This document shows positions 41,940 through 48,543 of a DNA stretch of 48,543 nt, piece by piece. Where the stretch lies: assembly GCA_028291345.1 (NCBI GenBank), contig JAQGIF010000379.1, positions 1 through 48,543 of the forward strand, given 5' to 3'. Origin of the DNA: Rhodospirillales bacterium. GTDB lineage: Bacteria; Pseudomonadota; Alphaproteobacteria; BOG-932; Roseiterribacteraceae. The translations under genes were made by a program, and so were the position numbers. The notes below the pieces were generated by a model. It was not told the origin of the DNA. It ran no database searches and saw only the letters and a program-made list of their open reading frames with translations. Within the stretch, counting starts at the first letter, position 1. Every line of letters begins with the position of its first letter.

Positions 41940-42758
41940 ATGGCGACGGGTAATATCCAGTCCGGCGGCATCCTCGGCGGCGCGGCGGGGCAGGGCGGGC
42001 GAACCAGCCGACTCCAGCTAGGCACCCTGCATGCCGCAACCTTCCTGCTGTTTCTGGTCGTCTGGTGGATTTTGTCGATAACGGTGGGCCACGGCTTTCT
42101 GCCATCGCCGCAGGATACCGCAAAAGCCGCGGTCAAAATGTTCGGTGACGGTTCGCTCGAAGCGGCGACGCTGCAAAGTTTTTTCAGCCTGTTCTGCGGC
42201 TTCCTGCTCGCCGTGATCGTCGCCATTCCGGTCGGCATGGCGATGGGCGGCATTGCCATCGTCGGGGCGGTGCTCAATCCCTATGTCGACGCGCTGAGCT
42301 CGATGCCCCGCATCGCTTTCCTGCCGTTGATCATCGTCTTCCTGGGACTGGGCTATGAGGCGAAGATATTCATGGTGTTCCTGGGCGCGGTGATGCCCAT
42401 CCTCATCAACACTTATGCCGGGGTGCGCCACAGCGACGGCGAATTGATCGAGATGGCCAGGTCCGCCGGCGCGGGCGACGCCGATATTTTCCGCAAGATC
42501 GTGCTGCCGGGCGCGTTACCCCATATCATGACTGGGCTGCGTGTCGGCGCATCGCTGGCGCTGATCAACACCGTTGTCGCCGAACTCTACACGGCGGTGT
42601 CGGGCCTGGGCGGACTGTTGTCGATCTATGGCAACAGCTTCCGGATGGCGCCCTATTTCGTCATCGTGGCTATCCTCGCCGGGATGGGCATGCTTCTGAT
42701 GTATGGGATACGGTTGATCGAAAAACGGGTGATGCGCTGGCGTATAGAGCGGTCCTGA
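41940..42758 (+). CDS. ABC transporter permease (NitT/TauT/SsuC type)
   Basis: This 272-residue inner-membrane protein has about six helices. The first is LHAATFLLFLVVWWILSITV, after a Gly-rich N-terminus. LPSPQDTAKAAVKMFGDGS and TLQSFFSLFCGFLLAVIVAI are characteristic of the taurine/nitrate/sulfonate permeases. The cytoplasmic EAA loop is LIEMARSAGAGDADIFRKIV-LPGALPHIMTGLRVGASLAL, which docks on the ATPase. It heads a permease, binding-protein, ATPase order with short gaps of 25 and 11 bases, so the three form an operon. Substrate is not shown by the permease. Confidence 0.92.
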   Translation: MATGNIQSGGILGGAAGQGGRTSRLQLGTLHAATFLLFLVVWWILSITVGHGFLPSPQDTAKAAVKMFGDGSLEAATLQSFFSLFCGFLLAVIVAIPVGMAMGGIAIVGAVLNPYVDALSSMPRIAFLPLIIVFLGLGYEAKIFMVFLGAVMPILINTYAGVRHSDGELIEMARSAGAGDADIFRKIVLPGALPHIMTGLRVGASLALINTVVAELYTAVSGLGGLLSIYGNSFRMAPYFVIVAILAGMGMLLMYGIRLIEKRVMRWRIERS

Positions 42759-42783
42759 TAAGCCCGCCCAGTTTTTTTAGGAC

Positions 42784-43800
42784 ATGAAGATCATGACTGG
42801 TTTTGCATCTCGATATCTGGCCGCCGCCCTGCTGCTTTCGCTTGCGGCCCTCTCCACGCCTTTCGCCCGGGCCGAACCTTTCCGCATCATCATCACCGAA
42901 CCCGAAACGCCGCTGGTCCCGAACGCGGTCATCGAGCTGGCGGATCGGCTTGGCTATTACAAAAAGGCGGGAGTCGAGGTCGAACTGATTCGCGTCAAAG
43001 CCACGCCGTCGGCGGTCGCCGCGCTCAGGTCGGGCCAGGGCGACATGGCCAATATCGGCTTCGATATTGCCCTCCAGCTCAATGCCCGCGCTCAGATGCA
43101 GCTTCGCGGCGTGATCGTTCCGGATAAGGCGCTGCCCTTTGTCATCGTCGCGAAGAAGGACATCGCGACGCCGAAGCAGCTCGAAGGGCGTGTGTTCGGC
43201 GTCAGCCAGGTCGGCAGCGTGGATTACGTGCAAAGCCGCATGGTGCTGTCCAAGCTAGGGGTCGGCATCGATTCGCTGCGCTTTCTGGCGGTCGGCCAGC
43301 CGATGATCCGCGCACAGGCACTGGCCGCCGGTCAGATCGACGCCACGGCCGTCACTCTAGGCACCTGGCTAACCTTCCCCAACAAGGATGGGCTGGGCCT
43401 GCTGGTCGACCAGGCCGCCTATTATCAGGCGGCGCCGCTGATCACGAAACTGAATGTCGTGACGGCTGACACGGCCAAAAACCGGCATAAGGAGGTCGAG
43501 GCGGTCGTGCATGCCATCCTCGCCGCCTCGCGCGATTTCGCCAAGGCTCCCGAATCATGGGTCGATGCGATGGCCCAGGCGCGGCCCGACGTGCAGCGCG
43601 AGCAACTGGAGGTTCTGGCCAGGGCTTATGCGAAAAGCTGGGTCGTCGATGGCGGGCTTGACGAGCGCGAGTTGGAATTCACCACCGACGCCTTCTATAA
43701 GAGTGACGATTTCAAGGATATTCCCCGCCGCGTCCTCCCGGCTGAATGGATCGACCGCAGCTTCGTCGAAACGGCATTGCATGCTCTCGGCGGAAAATAG
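42784..43800 (+). CDS. ABC transporter substrate-binding protein (NitT/TauT type)
   Basis: This 338-residue periplasmic protein has a signal peptide (YLAAALLLSLAALSTPFARA), then FRIIITEPETPLVPNAVIEL-ADRLGYYKKAGVEVELIRV, the usual lobe-one opening of SsuA/NMT1-like binding proteins. ALRSGQGDMANIGFDIALQL corresponds to the substrate-cleft segment. IATPKQLEGRVFGVSQVGSV and LRFLAVGQPMIRAQALAAGQ are further family hallmarks. The mature protein has two lobes of expected size. Ligands of this class include taurine, alkanesulfonates, nitrate, pyrimidine precursors of thiamine and aromatic acids; no feature here decides between them. The ATG has AGGAC just upstream. It sits between the permease and ATPase genes. 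Confidence 0.9.
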   Translation: MKIMTGFASRYLAAALLLSLAALSTPFARAEPFRIIITEPETPLVPNAVIELADRLGYYKKAGVEVELIRVKATPSAVAALRSGQGDMANIGFDIALQLNARAQMQLRGVIVPDKALPFVIVAKKDIATPKQLEGRVFGVSQVGSVDYVQSRMVLSKLGVGIDSLRFLAVGQPMIRAQALAAGQIDATAVTLGTWLTFPNKDGLGLLVDQAAYYQAAPLITKLNVVTADTAKNRHKEVEAVVHAILAASRDFAKAPESWVDAMAQARPDVQREQLEVLARAYAKSWVVDGGLDERELEFTTDAFYKSDDFKDIPRRVLPAEWIDRSFVETALHALGGK

Positions 43801-43811
43801 CCGCTTGCCCG

Positions 43812-44675
43812 ATGGAATCAAACAGCGTGAGTGACGAGTCGCCCGCCATTTCCGTGCGGAATGTCACCAAGACATTCCGGCGGCCTAAGGCCGCGCATGG
43901 GGTCAACGCGCTCGACGGCGTATCGTTCGATATCAGGGCGAACTCCTTCGTCAGCATCGTAGGTCCGTCCGGCTGCGGGAAGACTACACTGCTCAGGATG
44001 CTGAATGGCCTTATTCGGCCGGATAGCGGCGACGTTCTGGTCGATGGCGCCGTGCCGACACCGGGGCCGCATATGGGCTTCGTCTTCCAGTCATTCCGGC
44101 TGATGCCTTGGCGGACGATCCGCTCCAACGTCGCCTTCACTTTGGAGGTGCATGGCGTCGGCGCCAAGGAATGCGCCGAGAAGGCCGATTACTATCTGAA
44201 CATGGTCGGGCTCCGCCGTTTTGCTCATTCCTATCCGGCGGAATTGTCGGGCGGCATGAAGCAATGCGCCGCGCTGGCCCGGGCGCTGATCGGTCAGCCG
44301 CGGTACCTGCTGATGGACGAGCCGCTCGCCAATCTCGATGCCCAGACCAGCGAATTCATGCAGATCGAGCTGATGAAGATATGGCGCAAACATCGGGGCG
44401 TCGTCGTTCTGGTGACCCACAGCGTCGATGAGGCCGTTTTGCTGTCCGACCAGATCATCCTGATGAATCCCAGGCCAGGCCGGGTCGCGGAAATATTGGA
44501 TGTGAAGCTGCCCCATCCGCGCTGGTCATACGATGCGCGCGCGACCCCCGAATTCATCGCGATGCGCGCCTATTTGTGGAGCCGGATCAAGAGGATGGTA
44601 GCCAGCGATCCCGAGTCGGAATTCTATCTCAGAGACGAGGCAATTGTCGGCGAGACCGCTGCGATTCAGGGTTAG
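43812..44675 (+). CDS. ABC transporter ATP-binding protein (NitT/TauT type)
   Basis: This 287-residue ATPase energises the importer. Walker A is VGPSGCGKTTLLRML, the Q-loop is FVFQSFRLMPWRTIRSNVAF, the signature is LSGGMKQCAALARALI, Walker B is YLLMDEPLANLDAQTS, and the switch His is in VLVTHSVDEAVLLSDQ. IILMNPRPGRVAEILDVKLP-HPR is typical of the TauB/SsuB group. ATG 43812 is chosen, shortly after the binding-protein stop; longer in-frame starts overlap that gene. A TonB-dependent receptor follows 126 bp downstream on the same strand, so the locus may link outer- and inner-membrane uptake of the same compound. Confidence 0.93.
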   Translation: MESNSVSDESPAISVRNVTKTFRRPKAAHGVNALDGVSFDIRANSFVSIVGPSGCGKTTLLRMLNGLIRPDSGDVLVDGAVPTPGPHMGFVFQSFRLMPWRTIRSNVAFTLEVHGVGAKECAEKADYYLNMVGLRRFAHSYPAELSGGMKQCAALARALIGQPRYLLMDEPLANLDAQTSEFMQIELMKIWRKHRGVVVLVTHSVDEAVLLSDQIILMNPRPGRVAEILDVKLPHPRWSYDARATPEFIAMRAYLWSRIKRMVASDPESEFYLRDEAIVGETAAIQG

Positions 44676-44686
44676 GGCGAAAAGCG

Positions 44687-44782
44687 CACAGCTGTGGTAT
44701 CGCTGATTTGCTTTTGCCGGGTAAGATATACAAATGTTTTATATATTATTGATTAACGAAGAATTCTCCGCGATGACGCGGA
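44687..44782 (+). promoter_or_regulatory. Leader of the second TonB receptor: palindrome and hairpin
   Basis: The 126-bp gap is AT-rich (for example TTTTATATATTATTGATTAA). It holds the palindrome CACAGCTGTG (44687-44696) and a perfect hairpin TCCGCG-ATGA-CGCGGA (44767-44782) followed by TCTATTTTA, 20 bases before the receptor ATG. The first could be an operator and the second could affect translation or early termination. Neither is a recognised element. Confidence 0.4.
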
Positions 44783-44801
44783 TCTATTTTACAGGCCCAA
44801 T

Positions 44802-47537
44802 ATGCGGCGTTGCCGATCCGTTATTTTTCCGCTTACGGCGGCCATTTGTGCGGGCGCCGCTGCAGGCCTCACGCCGCTCGGCATGGTCGCGGCTCAGTCG
44901 CCGCCGTCGGGCGCGCAATTATCCGTGGCTGACAGGGCGGGCAATTCACCGGGCTTCGAAGAAATCATTGTCACGGCGCGTAGGCGTCCCGAGCGGGTAC
45001 AGGACGTCCCGATCGCAATCGATAGTTTCTCGCAGGCCGATTTAGACGCGAAAAGGATCAGGACGCTCCAGGATCTGAAAACCGTCAGCCCGTCCGTCTA
45101 TATCCAGGCCGACCAGTTTCAGCAGGACACGGTCAATGTCACGATCCGGGGACTGCGGAATTATCCAAGCAACAACATCCAGTTCGACAGCGCAACCGCG
45201 ATCTATGTCGACGGTGTCTATCTGGCGCGCACCCAGGGGCTGGCCGGCACTTTGTTCGACGTGGACCGGGTGGAGATCGAAAAGGGTCCACAGGGCACGC
45301 TAGTGGGCCGCAACTCCACCGGTGGTGCGATTCTCTATACCACGATCCAGCCGCAGGACACGTTCGGCGGCTATCTGAACCTGACCGGCGGCGACTATGG
45401 CGACCGCGAGGTTGAGGCGGCGATCAATATCCCGATCAGCGAAAAACTCGCGGTCCGAGGCGCGTTCTCTTACAATATCCGAGATGGCTATCTGGATAAT
45501 ATTTATGCCAATCCCGCCACCGGTGCGCGCAACGCCACCGCGGCACTGGGTTATCGCAAGCTGGCTGGCAAGTTCTCTGCCAAGCTCACACCGACCGACG
45601 ATTTCGACGTGATTTTCCGGGCGGATCTAAGCGAGGAGCACGATACCGGTTCAGCCTATCACGATCTCGGATATTTCGTCGGCACCGTGCCGTCGCAAGG
45701 CCGGTCCTCGATCTGCGGTATACCGGGCACCTGCAATACTGTGGGCGGTACGACCTTTACCGATCTGAAGGGCAGGGTGATCGCACCTTACTTCAGCAAT
45801 GTAGCGACGCAAACCGTCAACACAGACCCGCGCGCCTATAATGCTCTATTGCATTCGGTGGCGCGCCAGGCCAGCAATTTCTGGTCCACCGATCAAGCTG
45901 ACAGCAATAGCGACGTCGATCACTTCCAGACTTATTCGCTGGAGGCGAACAAAAGCTTCGACGGGGTCAATGTGAAATGGCTGGGCAGCTATCGCACTTA
46001 TGATTCGGTGGGCACCGCGATCAGCCGGGGCCTTCCCTACGACACGGCGCAATATCAATTCCAGGTGCCCGATTACAACGCCTATTCCTCGGAAGTGAGC
46101 GTCAATGGCACCGATTTCAACGGTCGGCTGAAATGGACGGCGGGCTTCTTCTATTTCCGGGAGGAGGCGAACAACCAGGGATCGGCGATGTATCTCTACT
46201 CGCCCAATTTCCCCCAGCCGGCCGCAATCGCAGGTCATCAGATCACGCTGACCGATACGACCCGCAACGGTGGCACCAACGAGAGCTATGCGGGTTACGC
46301 CCAGGCAACCTACAGCATCCTGCCCGACCTGCGGCTGACCGCCGGCGTGCGCTACACGATCGACGAGCGCGATGCCAATATCGCGGCGACCAGCGTACGG
46401 TTCCCGGCAACCCCGGCTACCAATGCCGCGGTAGCCAACAGCCAGTTCAATCCGGGCAGTATTATGCTGAACGGCATCGCCTATCAGGGCTTCAGCACAT
46501 CCTGCGCGCTGACCGGAGCCGAGGGCAAGGTGCTGAAGCCCAGCGAATGCGCGTTCAACGTCTCGAAGCAATTCGAACGGCCGACCTGGACCCTGGCGCT
46601 CGATTACGACCTTTTCGAGCATACCTTGGTCTATTTCACCACCCGCTCCGGCTATCGTACAGGCGCGATCAATACAGGGGCGACGAACGCCTCCGTGACG
46701 GTGGCGCGGCCGGAAACGGTTCAGGATTATGAGATCGGTCTCAAATCCGATTGGCAGATCGGCACCGTCCCAGTCCGTACTAATTTCGCGCTCTATAACA
46801 CCGAGTATCAGAATATTCAGGTCCAAATCGCGTTGCCAAACGCCACCTTCGCCAGCGTCGTGGGCGGCGGCCCCTGCACTCAGCCAGCCCTCAACGCCGC
46901 GCTCTGCAACGGCACGACGACCGATAATGTGACCCTCAACGCCAAATCGGCGCGCATTTATGGTTATGAGTGGGATTTCGAGGTCAAGCCCATCCCCGAT
47001 CTGACCCTGACCTATGGCGGCAGCTATCTTCACGCCCGCTATACCGATTTCAGCTATGGCCTGCCGGCCGGTTATCTGTTGCCGGCATCCGGCAATTCGA
47101 ACCTGTCGGGTTCGCCGTTCCCGTTGCCGCAATGGCAGATGAACGCCAGTGCGACCTATACGCTGACCGGCGAGCGGCTGGGCCTGCCGGTCGCTGAAGT
47201 CGCGCTGACCGCCAACTGGTATTGGCAGAGCAAGTTCCTGGCGAACTTTACCGGATTCCGTTTCCCCGACCAGCAGGCGGCGGGCTACGGCATGACTAAT
47301 TTCCGCCTCGACGTCCAGAACATCGCCGACACCAATCTCAGCCTCGGCGCTTTTGTTACCAACGCCTTCGACAAGAAGGCCTGCCAGCCCGAAAGCGGCA
47401 GCACCGGCGGCGGCGGGGCGGGGGTGCTGAACTCCGCGCCGAATGCGACATTCGGCGTGCCGAACACCAGCGGCACTCTGCAATGCGTGCCGCTGCCGCC
47501 GCGCATGTTCGGCTTTACTGCGCGGTATAAGTTTTAG
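44802..47537 (+). CDS. TonB-dependent outer-membrane receptor
   Basis: This 911-residue protein has a signal peptide (SVIFPLTAAICAGAAAGLTP-LGMVAAQ), a TonB-box-like FEEIIVTARRRPERVQDVPI, and a plug with TVNVTIRGLRNYPSNNIQF, AIYVDGVYLARTQGLAGTLF, DVDRVEIEKGPQGTLVGRNS and TGGAILYTTI. The barrel region runs to FGFTARYKF, which ends in the conserved C-terminal aromatic residue. Extracellular loops are long and contain a few cysteines (SSICGIPGTCNTVGG), a possible disulfide. It resembles the many sphingomonad receptors annotated for iron or aromatic compound uptake. Its position behind an ABC importer of the NitT/TauT class suggests a shared substrate; that is inference from context. Confidence 0.92.
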   Translation: MRRCRSVIFPLTAAICAGAAAGLTPLGMVAAQSPPSGAQLSVADRAGNSPGFEEIIVTARRRPERVQDVPIAIDSFSQADLDAKRIRTLQDLKTVSPSVYIQADQFQQDTVNVTIRGLRNYPSNNIQFDSATAIYVDGVYLARTQGLAGTLFDVDRVEIEKGPQGTLVGRNSTGGAILYTTIQPQDTFGGYLNLTGGDYGDREVEAAINIPISEKLAVRGAFSYNIRDGYLDNIYANPATGARNATAALGYRKLAGKFSAKLTPTDDFDVIFRADLSEEHDTGSAYHDLGYFVGTVPSQGRSSICGIPGTCNTVGGTTFTDLKGRVIAPYFSNVATQTVNTDPRAYNALLHSVARQASNFWSTDQADSNSDVDHFQTYSLEANKSFDGVNVKWLGSYRTYDSVGTAISRGLPYDTAQYQFQVPDYNAYSSEVSVNGTDFNGRLKWTAGFFYFREEANNQGSAMYLYSPNFPQPAAIAGHQITLTDTTRNGGTNESYAGYAQATYSILPDLRLTAGVRYTIDERDANIAATSVRFPATPATNAAVANSQFNPGSIMLNGIAYQGFSTSCALTGAEGKVLKPSECAFNVSKQFERPTWTLALDYDLFEHTLVYFTTRSGYRTGAINTGATNASVTVARPETVQDYEIGLKSDWQIGTVPVRTNFALYNTEYQNIQVQIALPNATFASVVGGGPCTQPALNAALCNGTTTDNVTLNAKSARIYGYEWDFEVKPIPDLTLTYGGSYLHARYTDFSYGLPAGYLLPASGNSNLSGSPFPLPQWQMNASATYTLTGERLGLPVAEVALTANWYWQSKFLANFTGFRFPDQQAAGYGMTNFRLDVQNIADTNLSLGAFVTNAFDKKACQPESGSTGGGGAGVLNSAPNATFGVPNTSGTLQCVPLPPRMFGFTARYKF

Positions 47538-47851
47538 CTGAAAAATTGGCTCTTCGCGCTGGACCCTGGCAGGCGGCCTTCTTGAACGAGACGCGCCATC
47601 AGCAATGAGATGCGCGCCTCGCCATCCCGAAGCGCATGCGCCGACGTGGGATCCTGGCAGATGCTTACGGTCGGGCCCAGTTCGAGTCCCGGCGGCAAGG
47701 GGAGCAACAGCAGGTGCTGCATATCCGTCGCATCGCCGATCGGATCGAGGTGGTACGGACCCCGAACAGCAGTTCTGACGACGCGTGCAGCGCTATTCAA
47801 GGATACGCCATTGATTGGCTGCACTTCGATCCTTTGATCGGCTCCCTTCAA
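47534..47851 (-). CDS. Hypothetical protein, possibly a truncated regulator
   Basis: This 105-residue frame has GC-rich third codon positions like the surrounding genes, so it is probably or formerly coding. Visible stretches are NSAARVVRTAVRGPYHLDPI, MQHLLLLPLPPGLELGPTVS, SICQDPTSAHALRDGEARIS and LLMARLVQEGRL. The order (a strand pair such as LLLLPLPPG, then PTS...LRDGEARISLLMARL) faintly resembles the segment before the HTH in a sphingomonad LuxR-type group, but no full HTH follows. The 5' end runs into a palindromic repeat (47855-47892), so the gene may be cut there. Its stop overlaps the convergent receptor stop by four bases. Function not recognised. Confidence 0.35.
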   Translation of the reverse strand: MKGADQRIEVQPINGVSLNSAARVVRTAVRGPYHLDPIGDATDMQHLLLLPLPPGLELGPTVSICQDPTSAHALRDGEARISLLMARLVQEGRLPGSSAKSQFFS

Positions 47852-47854
47852 AGT

Positions 47855-47892
47855 CCTTTCCCTTGTGGGGGAGGGCGAGGGCTGGGTGGGAT
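47855..47892. repeat. Second, partial copy of the palindromic GC-rich repeat
   Basis: The sequence CCTTTCCCTTGTGGGGGAGG followed by GCGAGGGCTGGGTGGG resembles one half of the element inside the glycosylase gene (CCCTTCCCCTTGATGGGGGA then GGCCAGGGAGGGG). Here it lies just upstream of a short reading frame of unknown function. Two related copies 43 kb apart suggest a dispersed family in this genome. Confidence 0.6.
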
Positions 47893-48543
47893 GAATAGCT
47901 TACACCACCGCGTCCGGGAGCCGATCCATAAATTGTGCAGCAATATATTCCACTAAATGCTCAAGTTGTTTATTCTTTTGAGGTACCTCTAATCGGTTTG
48001 AAAAGGTAAAATGATATTGCCTGGGAATCAACGAGAAATCTATGCAGTACATCTATCAGTAAAAAATGTTTTTCAGGGTTGCGTTTCTAGATGAATCGTA
48101 TTAACCATTATGGATACGTTTGCTGTGTCCGACCCTCACTATCTGGGAATTGCTCACCACTAATGAAATCTTAATCGCCTCGCCTTCTATCGATTCAGCT
48201 CTCCGGGCATCCAAAACCGCACATCGTATTACGCTTTTGGAAATCCCAAGTTTTCCCTTAGGCTATTGAAGTGATTAACGTTTGATACTCCGTCGGCGCT
48301 AGGTCAGCGTGTCGGCACCCGCATGAATATCGTCGTGGATCGGAAAAAACCGGCGCGACCTCCTCCCAGCAGTGTTGGCGTCGTCAGAACGCGCCGCAGA
48401 TGATGTGCCGTGACTTAAAATGGCTGGCTCGCGTTTGGCCGCCCCTCTCACAAGAACTCCCTGATACAAAAGCAATAATAATAAAATATATTTTCTATAT
48501 AAGTTGATATATCTGAATAATTTTTATGTAAATCTCCAGAAAT
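47893..48543. other. AT-rich region with no recognised gene
   Basis: From about 47950 to the end of the window the composition turns AT-rich, especially 48466-48540 (AATAATAATAAAATATATTT and following). Six-frame reading shows only short frames. The longest of any interest is a 26-codon frame at 48323-48403 (MNIVVDRKKPARPPPSSVGV...), basic and proline-rich, with no clear ribosome-binding site. I see no tRNA, insertion-sequence end or attachment site. It could be an upstream promoter region of a gene beyond the window or acquired DNA. Confidence 0.5.

Noticed and set aside
45846-47483. 545-codon minus-strand frame inside the second TonB receptor
   Set aside because: It is a shadow frame; the receptor reading is complete with plug and barrel motifs.
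48323-48403. Basic proline-rich 26-codon frame in the AT-rich tail
   Set aside because: It has no Shine-Dalgarno sequence or context; it is mentioned only in the description of the tail.

Overview
Organism. The window looks like a chromosomal segment of a Sphingomonadaceae-type alphaproteobacterium. The GC-rich codon use, the two large TonB-dependent receptors, the DUF2339 membrane protein, the electron-transfer flavoprotein-ubiquinone oxidoreductase, dodecin, the FecR/CHASE2-cyclase pair and the TPR-ispE pair all fit this group. No tRNA, rRNA, CRISPR array, integrase or insertion sequence was seen. Layout 1-8 kb: this end is decaying. A 5' piece of an oxyR-like regulator is joined to an internal piece of a catalase gene. 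A BrnT-type toxin gene is frameshifted beside an intact HTH antitoxin. A yjcH-actP acetate-permease operon has lost most of its coding sequence. Intact DUF2339, type-4 uracil-DNA glycosylase (carrying an in-frame palindromic element) and ETF-QO genes lie between these wrecks. Layout 7.8-12.1 kb: an aldose-1-epimerase-like gene, a TPR protein, ispE of the MEP isoprenoid pathway and a 2OG-Fe(II) oxygenase. Layout 12.3-21.9 kb: a minus-strand run of VOC, SDR, alpha/beta hydrolase, GIY-YIG-like and AI-2E genes ends in a 25-codon cysteine-rich reading frame and a strong intrinsic terminator. Upstream of it is a TonB receptor whose C-terminus is fused to an OmpA peptidoglycan-binding domain. Facing that receptor across an operator-rich region is a MarR-DHA2 efflux pair. 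Together they look like an uptake, catabolism and export locus for an unknown small hydrophobic compound. Layout 21.9-33.6 kb: a 2-methylcitrate/citrate synthase and an outer-membrane protein made of two fused beta-barrels. These are followed by an envelope island: DUF1302, a subtilisin-like lipoprotein with a C-terminal barrel, an ECF sigma factor with its anti-sigma factor, DUF1329, and a seven-bladed propeller protein. Layout 33.6-41.7 kb: a cyclic-nucleotide signalling island. One arm (minus strand) holds an MBL-fold hydrolase, a coiled-coil protein built from five exact 36-residue repeats, and a GAF-GAF-PAS adenylate cyclase, with a small exported TPR protein upstream. The other arm (plus strand) holds a FecR-domain protein with a 24-proline run and a CHASE2 adenylate cyclase. 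A dodecin gene follows. This island, and the receptor-OmpA fusion, are the most original parts of the window. Layout 41.9-48.5 kb: a NitT/TauT-type ABC importer (permease, binding protein, ATPase) followed by a TonB receptor, then a truncated gene, a second palindromic repeat and about 590 bp of AT-rich DNA with no recognisable gene. Limits: all calls come from reading the sequence and from family knowledge, with no database search. Single-base frameshifts in the first 8 kb could be sequencing errors, but the large internal deletions could not.
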